Assembly: GCF_904846645.1 (NCBI RefSeq)
Contig: NZ_CAJHBO010000021.1
Coordinates: 1 to 48,872, forward strand
Length of the DNA: 48,872 nucleotides
DNA from: Psychrobacter sp. Pi2-1
GTDB taxonomy: Bacteria > Pseudomonadota > Gammaproteobacteria > Pseudomonadales > Moraxellaceae
Direction: 5' to 3'
Shown here: positions 27,156 through 35,934 of the stretch, in pieces
Layout of the letters: each line of letters begins with the position of its first letter
Numbering within the stretch: the stretch's first letter is position 1
Position numbers and translations under genes: made by a program
The notes under the pieces: model-generated
The model's database searches: none
Told to the model about the DNA's origin: nothing
The model's input: the letters and a program-made list of their open reading frames with translations, nothing else

Positions 27156-27220
27156 AGTATGAATAATAGCACTCGTAATGATAACAGTGGATTTGCGTGG
27201 CTGCAGTTTAAACTGATGGT

Positions 27221-28051
27221 TTAGCCTGACGATTTAGACTGATATTGCTCATGCAATTGACCATGATTGGGCATACCGTACCAATCTAACAACTGTAAGA
27301 AAGGCAGATCAGCTAAGCTATCACCAAAGCCAAAACTGGGACGCTGATGGTCTAAGTGATGCTCTAATAAAAACTGTACGGCATGACGTTTATGAACCGC
27401 ATGAGGTAATATCGCTAAGTTATTAGCGTTCACATGTACATAGAAATCTTGATCAAAGTCACGTATCAGAGTGGGCAGTTTCTCAGCTAAATCTACGAGC
27501 GCTTGATGATCCTTCTGCGCATGTTTGATAGCCAGATAAATGGTTAGCTCTTTATCAACAGAACCATTGTTAAAGCTATCGATATGCGGTGTAAATACTA
27601 AATGACTTTGCTCGCTTTTACTATGACTGGCAAACAATTGACTTAACTGATTAAGCTTTTCTTGCAATGGCGCAAGCTTACTATACATATGCTGCTGCCA
27701 ACTGCTCAGCAGCGCTCCGTCAGACGTTAAAATAATTGCCCCATGGGTCAATACTTGCCAACTATCAAAAGGCAGCTTAACGCGTTTAATCTCACTACGA
27801 TCCCGCGCCGTCACTACAATTAATTCAGTACTAGCAAGTAGCCAGTTAAAAAATATTGCTTGACGCTGACTCATAAAACTCAGTGGCTCGTCTTGTTTAT
27901 TGACCGTTGCACAAACCAAAGATTCAGGTTCAGTAGTGGGTAAATCCCATGCATCAATTTTACGCTGGGTTTGGAATAACGTGTCATCCAAATCCATCAA
28001 GGCATAAGGCTTATTAATATCTGAGTTGGCTTTAAAAAAGGAGGTATTCAT
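27221..28051 (-). CDS. HAD-superfamily hydrolase of the Ter module
   Basis: The 276-residue protein is a haloacid dehalogenase-type phosphatase. Motif I is MDLDDTLF with nucleophile D20 and acid D22, motif II is VVTARD, a lysine follows in VHKRHAVQ, and motif IV is GFGDSLADLPFL. An insert between motifs II and III serves as a cap. In Ter modules this enzyme is proposed to dephosphorylate the product of the PRTases. It lies between the PRTase-TRSP gene (42 bp upstream) and the StiP-like gene (65 bp downstream) and is almost certainly co-transcribed with them. The substrate is unproven. Confidence 0.87.
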   Translation of the reverse strand: MNTSFFKANSDINKPYALMDLDDTLFQTQRKIDAWDLPTTEPESLVCATVNKQDEPLSFMSQRQAIFFNWLLASTELIVVTARDRSEIKRVKLPFDSWQVLTHGAIILTSDGALLSSWQQHMYSKLAPLQEKLNQLSQLFASHSKSEQSHLVFTPHIDSFNNGSVDKELTIYLAIKHAQKDHQALVDLAEKLPTLIRDFDQDFYVHVNANNLAILPHAVHKRHAVQFLLEHHLDHQRPSFGFGDSLADLPFLQLLDWYGMPNHGQLHEQYQSKSSG

Positions 28052-28093
28052 GGCGTCGTCCGTAAATAATAGGTTTGAAAGTTAGAGAGCAGT

Positions 28094-29410
28094 TTAATGA
28101 CTAGGGCTCACCACTAGCACGTTATCCAAACCTCGCCACATAGCATCTACACTATCGGCTGATGTTTCTATACACAAAACTATTAAATCCCAATTACTAG
28201 GCTCAATGTTATAAGCAAAATTGGTCATACCAAGCCCATAATTGTCGCTAAAGCTCAGCATCGTGGCAATCGCCCCGCCGAGCGCAATCGGTGAGCGAGT
28301 TAATGCGCTAAAATCAACCATGCTAGCTGTATCTTCGCTCATTTTTTTAGACTCTATTTCAAGCCATTCAGCCAATAGAAACGGCAACCAAACAAACTCA
28401 TTGCTACCCAATACTAGGATTCTTTTTGGTAGCTGAGTAACATCAAAATTTTCTTGGCCATCGAAGCGCGTAAATGCAGTCTGAAAACTTGAAAGATAGT
28501 TAGCAAAACCCTCTGTACTGTCTAGTGTTGGAAAGCGCCCCCAGTTGCCCGTATCACCGAGCGCCTGACTACCAGCGGCAGTAGTATCAACCGATGGCAT
28601 CAAAATGGGTTCAGGATTGGGTGCATCTGTCCATTGCCATGCACCAGACAGTAAATGGTGGCGATGAAACTCAATGCCAGCGAGACGATCCGCCATACGT
28701 GCAGGTTTAGCATCCGACTGTGGATTGGGTTTTTCTTGATCTAATGACCAGTCGACCAATGTTGTTAGATGCACTTGCTCTAACTGGCTCAGTCCTGCTT
28801 CACGTAAGGCAGTGACGACATTCACACAGGTATTACCCGTTGAGGCTTCATCATCTACCATAATTAATGTTTTACTGGCCAGTAGCTGCGCTTGAGTAAC
28901 GCTATCTTTGCTCTGATAAATCAAATGCTGGCTGGCATGACTGTGGTCTTCACAAAATGTCGTCAGCAAGGAGTTGGTACCATTCGGATCACTACTTTCA
29001 TCGTGCTGTGCATGACGCGTAGAGTTTAATAGCAGAGCTTGAGGATAGCGCGTTTGCAATGCTTGATGGACGCCAGCAGATAGACCAACAGCAGTCTCTG
29101 CCATACCAATGACTAGCACTGGCTCGGCCAAGTCACTAGGCACTAAGTCAGCCAAATCAGTAAATGCCTCTCGCATAGTGCTTGGCGCAACAGGAATATG
29201 ACGACCTAGCACTTTTGAGACAAACAAAAACGCCCGCTTTGGATTGATACGCTGTGCAAATCCAAGTAAATCTTCTAATTGATAATGGTCGCGTTGTTCT
29301 GCGCCATTTTTATTGGTGGCTGATTTATTGGTGGCTGAGTTGGTTTGATAAGTTAGATCTAGCGTACCACGGGGTAGGGTGATGGTCGTACTGTGTTGCT
29401 CGTTTAACAT
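28094..29410 (-). CDS. Phosphoribosyltransferase-TRSP domain protein of the Ter module
   Basis: The 438-residue protein has two parts. An N-terminal PRTase-like domain carries the PRPP loop MVDDEASTGNT (184-194) and IGMAETAVGLSAGVHQAL (101-118). A C-terminal domain contains SALTRSPIALGGA with the name-giving TRSP motif at 371-374 and VLGSNEFVWLPFLLAEWL. This architecture is the second PRTase of the Ter-linked metabolite module. Residues 24-34 contain a small in-frame duplication (SATNK twice), from a perfect 15-bp tandem repeat at 29309-29338. The start follows AAGGA and the gene begins 42 bp after the TerD-protease fusion ends. Confidence 0.88.
   Translation of the reverse strand: MLNEQHSTTITLPRGTLDLTYQTNSATNKSATNKNGAEQRDHYQLEDLLGFAQRINPKRAFLFVSKVLGRHIPVAPSTMREAFTDLADLVPSDLAEPVLVIGMAETAVGLSAGVHQALQTRYPQALLLNSTRHAQHDESSDPNGTNSLLTTFCEDHSHASQHLIYQSKDSVTQAQLLASKTLIMVDDEASTGNTCVNVVTALREAGLSQLEQVHLTTLVDWSLDQEKPNPQSDAKPARMADRLAGIEFHRHHLLSGAWQWTDAPNPEPILMPSVDTTAAGSQALGDTGNWGRFPTLDSTEGFANYLSSFQTAFTRFDGQENFDVTQLPKRILVLGSNEFVWLPFLLAEWLEIESKKMSEDTASMVDFSALTRSPIALGGAIATMLSFSDNYGLGMTNFAYNIEPSNWDLIVLCIETSADSVDAMWRGLDNVLVVSPSH
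29309..29338 (-). repeat. Perfect 15-bp tandem repeat in the PRTase-TRSP gene
   Basis: TTTATTGGTGGCTGA is repeated exactly twice (29309-29323, 29324-29338), coding the duplicated five-residue unit SATNK near the N-terminus. Confidence 0.85.
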
Positions 29411-29452
29411 TCATATTCCTTGGCGCTTTTATTTGTATGTCGTCGTAGATTT

Positions 29453-30676
29453 TTAACCTTGACAGCCAACTAGCCATAAGGCACTGCGACTTTGCTTGCT
29501 TAGCTGAGGTGTGGTAAGAGGCGTAGCACTGGTCAAATCAGTCGTGTGCTCCAAACTGATGCCAGCGCTCGCCAGTAGGGCAGATAATAACTGAAATTTC
29601 ACTGCATAGTTCATATTTTGTGCATGTTCATGAACCAGACTGGATGTGACCATACCGACGACCTCTCCAGTCGGCAATAATAAAGGACTACCACTAGAAC
29701 CGGGCTGAATGGGTGCGGTGAATTGTATATGACGGATATCGTTATTTAAGCCTGTCAATCCTGAGATACAGCCTTGGGTGACTTGCAGTTGGCTACTCAG
29801 TCCTGACAATGGAAACCCCAGTGTGGTAATGGTCTCACCCAATATATCAACACATTGCTGCGCCAATGGGAGGTAGCTAGGCAGAGGGTCGCTAACTCTA
29901 ATAATAGCTGAATCGCTTCCAATATCGCTGAATACCACTTGTGCCTCGCGATCAGGCTGACCTTGCTGACGTACGCCAACCATCGCTGCTGACTCAATTA
30001 CATGATAGCAGGTCAGCAAATGATAGGGATCAATAGCAAACGCTGTCCCTGTCCAAGTTTCGCCTGCTTGTACATGACGGGGAGGGCGAGCTTCGTTATT
30101 TGGTTGAGTACGCTGCTGCTGTGCTTCTTTAATAAGCGTATGTGTGCTAGGTGGACGAATATCCAGACTAACCTGTACATGATGCTCAAGACTCGCTAAG
30201 CCTTGCGTTGACGCCTCGCCAAGCGCTCGACATTTAAACTGTCCATGACGCTGATATATTTCTAATATAATTGCCGCTTTGACATGCCGCTCGTTTGTTG
30301 TGAAGTTATAGCGAATATCCCCGTTGTTGAGCGTGAGGCTTACGTCGTTCAACTCTACCGCTGGCAAGTTTAGGCTTGGCTCATGATAAACATAAGCAAT
30401 CAGTTGTAAGAAACTAACATTATTTTTATTAAATAACTGGGGTAAATCTAACTGCCATGCGCTTGGATTATCCTTGTTATCGAGCTGAGCCCAGTCCTTA
30501 GACTCATGTAAATAAGCAGGACTACAAACTGCTTTACGATTTGCATCTAATGGCAACCACAATAGCCCAAGCTGCTGTCCAAACTCTAATGGTTTAGTAG
30601 TAGAAAATGCGATCGAACATTTGGTGTTTTCGATAACAGTATTGGCACCTAGCACTAATTCGACTTGCTTCGACAT
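29453..30676 (-). CDS. TerD-like domain fused to a trypsin-like serine protease
   Basis: The protein (407 residues from ATG 30676, 408 from GTG 30679) joins an N-terminal TerD-like domain (about 1-175) to a chymotrypsin-fold protease (about 200-370). The TerD part has VELVLGANTV, LPQLFNKNNVSFLQLIAYVYHE and AAIILEIYQRHGQFKCRALGEA but lacks the acidic calcium-binding loop of true TerD. Counting from the GTG, the protease triad is H226 (LTCYHVIE), D256 (GSDSAIIRV) and S329 (PGSSGSPLL). No signal peptide is present, so the protease should be cytoplasmic. TerD-protease fusions were described in comparative work on Ter systems. The ATG is preferred, with AAGGA six bases upstream. It heads the five-gene metabolite operon. 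Confidence 0.88.
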   Translation of the reverse strand: MSKQVELVLGANTVIENTKCSIAFSTTKPLEFGQQLGLLWLPLDANRKAVCSPAYLHESKDWAQLDNKDNPSAWQLDLPQLFNKNNVSFLQLIAYVYHEPSLNLPAVELNDVSLTLNNGDIRYNFTTNERHVKAAIILEIYQRHGQFKCRALGEASTQGLASLEHHVQVSLDIRPPSTHTLIKEAQQQRTQPNNEARPPRHVQAGETWTGTAFAIDPYHLLTCYHVIESAAMVGVRQQGQPDREAQVVFSDIGSDSAIIRVSDPLPSYLPLAQQCVDILGETITTLGFPLSGLSSQLQVTQGCISGLTGLNNDIRHIQFTAPIQPGSSGSPLLLPTGEVVGMVTSSLVHEHAQNMNYAVKFQLLSALLASAGISLEHTTDLTSATPLTTPQLSKQSRSALWLVGCQG

Positions 30677-31397
30677 CACATTTCCTTAGTTTATTTGCGC
30701 GATTATAATTATTTTTATTGTTTAATGATTTTATCCTTGAGACTAAATTCTGACTACATAAAGGGTTTTGATTTTATTTTGAACCTATCATTCTACAAAG
30801 AGAAAACATTAATAGGGGTTTTAATATACAGTTAAGATTAATTGCATAATAGATATATCAAGATATATAGGTTGAAATAGTTTCGGGATTCCTTTTAATA
30901 ATTAATTACTTTTAGGAAATAATGATGAAGTTTTACAGTCTAGCCATTTGTCGGCTAATGGAGCCACTTATCGGACAAAGCCATATAGTGTATTGCTACA
31001 AAACAGGATTCCGGTGATAATACAGTCAAAATCTATTGCTATTTAGTAACTCTACTGTGACCAAATATTATCTGTAAAGTTTAAAAATAGGATCTGATTC
31101 AAACCTATTAATTCTAATCTTATTTTCAAGCTTGTTACTGTTTCTCGATTAATGAATTTCTAGTAGTTAGAGCACTTGTATGCTTAATAACTATAAAAGT
31201 CGAAGTTTCACCTACTGAATATATTTCATTTCTTATAATATAAAAGATATACAAAAACTATTGTGTGGTTGATGTCTGAATATTTTTTATATTGTGAGAA
31301 AGTCAGTTGGTGGACCTTTGAGACGTTATTCACATTAGCTTATCTAGATAGCTTGTTATAAGAAAGCGTAGCAGTATTTTAAGAAAAGGAGTGCTCT
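30677..31397. other. Long AT-rich intergenic region between the ter operon and the V4R gene
   Basis: These 721 bp separate divergent genes and are strongly AT-rich with frequent stops in all frames. The only frame with a plausible ribosome site is a 31-codon one at 30922-31017 (AGGA upstream). The region must hold both promoters; TATATCAAGATATATAG at 30851-30867 is a short AT-rich dyad. The length is unusual for this otherwise compact window. Confidence 0.5.
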
Positions 31398-32105
31398 GTG
31401 AAATTCTCTTGTGCATTAGAAACATCTTCTGAACGTATTCGCCTGGTCAATGTTATTTCGCCGCTTATCAAAGCAGGTTATCAGCTGGTCTCCCAAAAGC
31501 AAGAACCTTCAGAGAATGGTGGTAACATCATTCATGTGATCGCAAGAAGTCTAGGCTCTAAGACACAGGCAGATCTAATCGAGGATTTATCTTCAATTGA
31601 AGGCTGTACGCTTTTTAATTTAGAAATAGATGAAGAGGGCGGATCGTCAGCTGCCCCTGCAAAGAAGACATTGGATGAGAAAAGCGTCTTATCAGCCATC
31701 GGTGCTTATTACCCTAAAATAGCAGATATTGTCAGTCAGTATGAAGATAGTTTGCCTATTGAGCGACGTATGACTGCATTGCAGGAGTTGGGTCGTAAGG
31801 TTGGTGGCGGTATTTACCAGCGTGATTATTCACTTGGTAGTCCACTGAAGATGCCTACTACGATCACTCGTGAACTTGTGCCAGCACTAAAAGGTCTGTC
31901 TAAAGTTAAAGCAAAGAATAATGTGATCTATTTAATCAAATGTCCGTTCTGTAAGTCGTCAGACCATACTCACTCAGGATGCCATTTTATTGTAGGTTAT
32001 ATAGAAGGCTTTTTGGCAAGCAACCCCGCTATAGATGTGGTTCAGGTTGAAGAGACTAACTGCGGCGCCGGTAGTACCAATATTTGTGAATTTACCATTG
32101 GGTAG
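31398..32105 (+). CDS. Cysteine-rich V4R-domain protein
   Basis: The 235-residue soluble protein ends in a V4R (4-vinyl reductase-like) domain, about 120-235: CHFIVGYIEGFLA, VQVEETNC and a final NICEFTIG follow the V4R pattern. Cysteines C182, C185, C195, C222 and C230 are arranged as CxxC-x9-C-x26-C-x7-C, suited to binding zinc or another metal. V4R domains in other proteins bind small hydrophobic molecules and act in sensing. Residues 1-75 form a separate alpha/beta domain I do not recognise, joined by a short Ala/Ser linker. The GTG start is fixed by AGGAG six bases upstream. It precedes a MHYT protein on the same strand and sits between two parts of the ter region. Confidence 0.75.
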   Translation: MKFSCALETSSERIRLVNVISPLIKAGYQLVSQKQEPSENGGNIIHVIARSLGSKTQADLIEDLSSIEGCTLFNLEIDEEGGSSAAPAKKTLDEKSVLSAIGAYYPKIADIVSQYEDSLPIERRMTALQELGRKVGGGIYQRDYSLGSPLKMPTTITRELVPALKGLSKVKAKNNVIYLIKCPFCKSSDHTHSGCHFIVGYIEGFLASNPAIDVVQVEETNCGAGSTNICEFTIG

Positions 32106-32231
32106 GAAAAATTGTGTATAGATAATTTCATGTCTATGCAAAAAAAATCAACGAGCGAATGACGCACCGTGTTGCAATAAAAGTAACGTTATTTGACTCA
32201 ATTCTTATGATAGATAAAAGGCAAAAAAATA

Positions 32232-32969
32232 ATGGAAGTTGAATATAACTTACTTTTGGTGTTGGTCTCATACGCCATTGCAGTATTTGGTTCTTATGTT
32301 GGCTTAAACCTTGCCATTCGAGTACCTTCTGCTAAGCCAGGAACGGATTTGTATTTTTGGGTAGCGTTATCATCGATTGCTATCGGTGGTGCGATTTGGT
32401 CTATGCATTATATCGGTATGATGGCTGTAGACATGAAAATGCCTGTGACTTATGACTTGGGCCTGACGATTGTCTCAATGCTACTCGCGATTTGTTTCGT
32501 TGCAGTCGGTATTGTCATCGTAGGTCGCGGTGAACCAAGCGTTGCTAAGTTAATCGGTGGCGGCGTGCTTACTGGACTGGGTGTTGCAGCCATGCATTAT
32601 ACCGGTATGGCTTCTATGCAAATGGACGCTACCATGTCATATAATATACCGCTACTTATCTTATCGATTGTGATTGCTATTGCAGCTGCTATCGCTGCAC
32701 TATGGTTGGCATTCAATCTACGTGGTACAGTACAGCGTTTTGGTAGTGCCTTCATCATGGGTCTGGCAGTTTGTGGTATGCATTACACTGGTATAGCCGC
32801 GACGGAAATGACGATGATGGATCACTCGATGTCTATGGATTATACGCATGCAGGTGCCATCTCTTCATCAATTATGATCTTCATCGGTTCAGCAATCGTA
32901 TTAAGCTTATTATGGGTCATTGCTTCTAAAAATGCACCTAAGCAAGCAACATTAGCGTTTGGCGAGTAA
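32232..32969 (+). CDS. Stand-alone MHYT-domain membrane sensor
   Basis: The 245-residue protein is a seven-helix MHYT domain with nothing attached. The repeated motif appears as MHYIGMMAVDMKM (58-70), MHYTGMASMQM (121-131) and MHYTGIAATEM (183-193), each near the outer end of a helix. In the model for this domain the Met, His and Tyr residues coordinate a metal, perhaps copper, and sense oxygen, CO or NO. Most MHYT proteins carry GGDEF, EAL or kinase domains; this one has no output domain, so a partner protein is needed. The V4R protein 126 bp upstream is the obvious candidate, by inference. AAAAGG lies about 10 bases before the ATG. Confidence 0.92.
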   Translation: MEVEYNLLLVLVSYAIAVFGSYVGLNLAIRVPSAKPGTDLYFWVALSSIAIGGAIWSMHYIGMMAVDMKMPVTYDLGLTIVSMLLAICFVAVGIVIVGRGEPSVAKLIGGGVLTGLGVAAMHYTGMASMQMDATMSYNIPLLILSIVIAIAAAIAALWLAFNLRGTVQRFGSAFIMGLAVCGMHYTGIAATEMTMMDHSMSMDYTHAGAISSSIMIFIGSAIVLSLLWVIASKNAPKQATLAFGE

Positions 32970-33012
32970 TTTTAAACGCTCATTTTTAATACTTTTTAAG
33001 AATGAAGATAAT

Positions 33013-33050
33013 AAAAAGGTTTTTAGATATTAATCTAAAAACCTTTTTTT
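33013..33050. terminator. Bidirectional terminator between the MHYT and ATP-grasp genes
   Basis: AAAAGGTTTTTAGAT pairs with ATCTAAAAACCTTTT around a short loop, with A and T runs outside. It lies between convergent genes. Confidence 0.88.
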
Positions 33051-33098
33051 GTGTCTGTTCAAATCATCTGCTAACCACGTGCATGCTTAGCAGGCTAT

Positions 33099-34250
33099 TT
33101 ATTCATCATCCTTTTCAATTTTGACACTCATCATAATAGAGCGTACTTGGCATGGTTCAATATGCTGAATATTGGTCTCTAAGTTAGGTTTCTCTGACAA
33201 GCCTAACCAATAAGAAAATCCGACTTGCGTTAAGTCGATCCCACTATGAGAGGTATACCCAATACCACCTGATGGGCGGCTATTAATCTCAAGAACACGG
33301 TGCTGACCGCTATCATCAGCTTTGGTTTGTACACTGACGATACCATCACAGCCAAAAGACCTAATCAAAGGGATTACAACATCCATGACAGACTGCTCAT
33401 AACCAACATGTTGTATTTTTCCTGTTTTATGACGAGTGACAGCAGCTAGGACTTCGCCATATTCACAGACCACATCGATAGAGTACTCTTGCCCTGACAA
33501 ATAAGGCATGAGCAACATTGGAATAGGGCGCTCGTGTACCATTTGGCTGTTGGTATAAGCATTTACAAACTGGGCCGTATTAATTTTTTTCTCTTCAGTG
33601 AAGTATAAATGCTCAAAGCTATCGTACGCAGTACTATCTGCTTTACCCGTGTCTAGTCGCCAAAACCCTTGGGCAAAAATACCGACAACAGGTTTGACGC
33701 ATAGAGGTTGGTTACCATGCTCGGCTAATAAAGCCTCAAGCTCCGCCGTATTGTCAAAAAGCCATGCGTCTGCCACTGGAATGTTATGAGTGTGACAATG
33801 CTGCATAAAAGCAAATTTATCATCGATTGATTCTAGTGCCGCTACGCTAGTTGCGCCTGTTAACAAACGAATACCCGCAGCGTCAAATTTTTCACGATGC
33901 GCTTCATAATCAATACCATTGCGCCCAGTCAGCAGTACTTTTACGTTATGCTTTTGAGCTTGTTCCAATACGAACTGCCAGCGTGGTATAGCAGTTTCGC
34001 TAGTCGTCTGGACATCAGTATCTACGATCGAGTCAGATGGCTCGCGATAAATTATATCAGCAAATTCAAAAATCTCAGGTCTATCATGACGGTGTGAGGC
34101 AATAACTTGAAAAGGGTTGTTTGAAGAACTGCTTGATTTGCTCTTTAGACTTTGTAAGCTCTCTAACATATCACGCTGGCTAGATTGTCCTTCAGCTAAC
34201 CACGCCGCTACTGGTATTGAAGGGTTACTATTGTCAGCAAGATTATTCAT
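33099..34250 (-). CDS. ATP-grasp ligase of the Ter metabolite module
   Basis: The 383-residue protein is an ATP-grasp enzyme of the type found in Ter-associated biosynthetic modules. The central domain shows DDKFAFMQHCHTHNIPVADAW, CVKPVVGIFAQGFWRL (nucleotide-binding lysine), LLMPYLSGQEYSIDVV and the metal-binding end VLEINSRPSGGIGYTSH. An N-terminal alpha/beta domain (about 40-150) precedes it. ATP-grasp enzymes join a carboxylate to an amine or thiol; the substrates here are unknown. A serine-rich run lies near residues 35-44. The gene is on the same strand as the PRTase operon but separated from it by the V4R-MHYT pair, so it is transcribed independently, and divergently from the TerA-like gene. 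Confidence 0.85.
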   Translation of the reverse strand: MNNLADNSNPSIPVAAWLAEGQSSQRDMLESLQSLKSKSSSSSNNPFQVIASHRHDRPEIFEFADIIYREPSDSIVDTDVQTTSETAIPRWQFVLEQAQKHNVKVLLTGRNGIDYEAHREKFDAAGIRLLTGATSVAALESIDDKFAFMQHCHTHNIPVADAWLFDNTAELEALLAEHGNQPLCVKPVVGIFAQGFWRLDTGKADSTAYDSFEHLYFTEEKKINTAQFVNAYTNSQMVHERPIPMLLMPYLSGQEYSIDVVCEYGEVLAAVTRHKTGKIQHVGYEQSVMDVVIPLIRSFGCDGIVSVQTKADDSGQHRVLEINSRPSGGIGYTSHSGIDLTQVGFSYWLGLSEKPNLETNIQHIEPCQVRSIMMSVKIEKDDE

Positions 34251-34538
34251 AATTCTCTCAGCGTTATCATTAGGTGTAAGGGAATGGACAAATCAATATT
34301 GCTACTGCAAATCTAGTAGTAATATTAACAAAGGTATACGGTTTAATAGGACGTATTATATACAAATGATATGCGTTATAAACGCCTCTAATAAAATAGT
34401 CATAAGGATTTGTAAGGATAACTTTATCGCTTATATCGCGATTGTCTGGTTCAAAACTTTCATAATATCCATGCTACTATATGATGATAGTTGGCATGAC
34501 AATGACAACAGCATAATAAATAATCTAAAGGACGTATG

Positions 34539-35813
34539 ATGAGTCAAAACCAACCTCAAAAACTAATTGCAGGTGCCAATGCGCCACTACCGACTGACAA
34601 TATTAGCATTCGTATTTTAAGCCAAAATGCCATCGATTGTGCCGCTTATCGTCTGACTAATGACGGCAAAGTACGCGGTGATGGTGACATGATATTTTAT
34701 GGTCAGACACGTAGCGATGATGGTAGTGTTAGCTTCCGTGGTCATGACAGTGATGGGTTTTTTGATATTAATTTGTCTGCACAGCCTGCAACTATTGAGA
34801 AAATTGCCCTAGCGTTCTCTAGTGCGCAAACACTGTCGCAAGTTGGCGATGTGGACATTCAAGTCTTGCAGGGCAGTCAAGTGCTGATGAACTGTCAGTT
34901 GAGTAGCTCTGGACGTAATGAAAAAGCTATTATATTGGCTGAATGCTATCGCAGACAAGGAAACTGGAAATTTCGTTTTATCGCCCAAGGTTTTGAGGGA
35001 GGGTTAAAACCTTTATCTGAGCATTTTGGTGTGGAAATTGCTGATGAAGCGCCTGCCCAAAATCATAACCCTGCACAAAGCCAACCTCAACCTATCAACA
35101 CTCAGCGACCAATCAATACGCAAAAAGCAAGCAGCACGTCTCAAGCCAACAACCCGCCACCAATCCCTGTAAGTCCTTCGATTAACTTAAGTAAGATAAC
35201 GTTAACTAAAAACCAATCTAGCATTAATCTTAAAAAACGTGATGATTTTGGCAAAATTTCGGTCAATTTAGATTGGAATCAACGCCCCCAAAGTGATAGA
35301 GCAGCGCCCAAGAAAGGGATACTGGGAGATCTGTTTAAGCAGCATCAATCAAGCGGTATCGATTTAGATGTCGGCGCTATGATTCATCTAAAAAATGGTG
35401 AAAAAACCCTGATTCAAGCGTTGGGCAATCGCTTTGGTAGCTTGCAATCAGCGCCTTATGTTTGCTTACGTGCGGATGATAGAACGGGGCAGGTAAGCGG
35501 CGGTGAATGGCTAGATATTAACGGTCAGCAATGGTCGCAGATTGAAGAGGTGTTTATCTTTGCATTTATTTACGAAGGCGCACCTAACTGGGAAAAAACC
35601 GATGGGGTTGTAACTATCCATGTGCCAGAGCAATCACCGATTGAGACACGTTTGACCGAAGGTGCTGGTAATCTACCAATGTGTGCCATTGCCCGCTTGG
35701 TCAATCAACAAGGCAGTATCAATGTTGAGCGTATCAACCAATACTTCAAAGGTCACCAAGAAATGGACAAAGCATTTAACTGGGGCTTTAGTTGGAAGCG
35801 TGGACGTAAATAG
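34539..35813 (+). CDS. TerA-like protein with two TerD-type domains
   Basis: The 424-residue protein has a TerD-like domain (about 1-170: DCAAYRLTNDGKVRGDGDMIFYG, ILAECYRRQGNWKFRFIAQGFEGG), a low-complexity Gln/Pro/Asn linker (about 172-235) and a second related domain (about 240-424) with ISVNLDWNQRP, GIDLDVGAMIHLKNGE and a C-terminal FNWGFSWKRGRK. The two-domain layout matches TerA of tellurite resistance clusters. The first domain lacks the GDGDDE loop of canonical TerD; the second keeps DLDVG and DDRTGQ. ATG 34539 is preferred over ATG 34536 because AAAGGA then lies six bases upstream. The linker suggests two independently moving domains. It is divergent from the ATP-grasp gene and convergent with the TerZ-like gene. 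Confidence 0.85.
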   Translation: MSQNQPQKLIAGANAPLPTDNISIRILSQNAIDCAAYRLTNDGKVRGDGDMIFYGQTRSDDGSVSFRGHDSDGFFDINLSAQPATIEKIALAFSSAQTLSQVGDVDIQVLQGSQVLMNCQLSSSGRNEKAIILAECYRRQGNWKFRFIAQGFEGGLKPLSEHFGVEIADEAPAQNHNPAQSQPQPINTQRPINTQKASSTSQANNPPPIPVSPSINLSKITLTKNQSSINLKKRDDFGKISVNLDWNQRPQSDRAAPKKGILGDLFKQHQSSGIDLDVGAMIHLKNGEKTLIQALGNRFGSLQSAPYVCLRADDRTGQVSGGEWLDINGQQWSQIEEVFIFAFIYEGAPNWEKTDGVVTIHVPEQSPIETRLTEGAGNLPMCAIARLVNQQGSINVERINQYFKGHQEMDKAFNWGFSWKRGRK

Positions 35814-35840
35814 TATTCTTAATTATAAGTAATAAATATA

Positions 35841-35882
35841 AAAGAGCGGCCCAACTATTGATAGATGGGCCGCTCTTTTTTG
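35841..35882. terminator. Bidirectional terminator between the terA-like and terZ-like genes
   Basis: AAAGAGCGGCCCA pairs with TGGGCCGCTCTTT around a 10-11-base loop, with T6 on the plus strand and A4 on the other side. Confidence 0.9.
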
Positions 35883-35934
35883 AAACAAACTATTTAACTA
35901 GATTGGTAATAATCCAGTTAAAGTCTCAAGTCAA

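Noticed and set aside
34117..34539. 140-codon plus-strand frame
   Set aside because: It overlaps the 5' part of the ATP-grasp gene and the divergent promoter, with a composition typical of AT-rich noncoding sequence.
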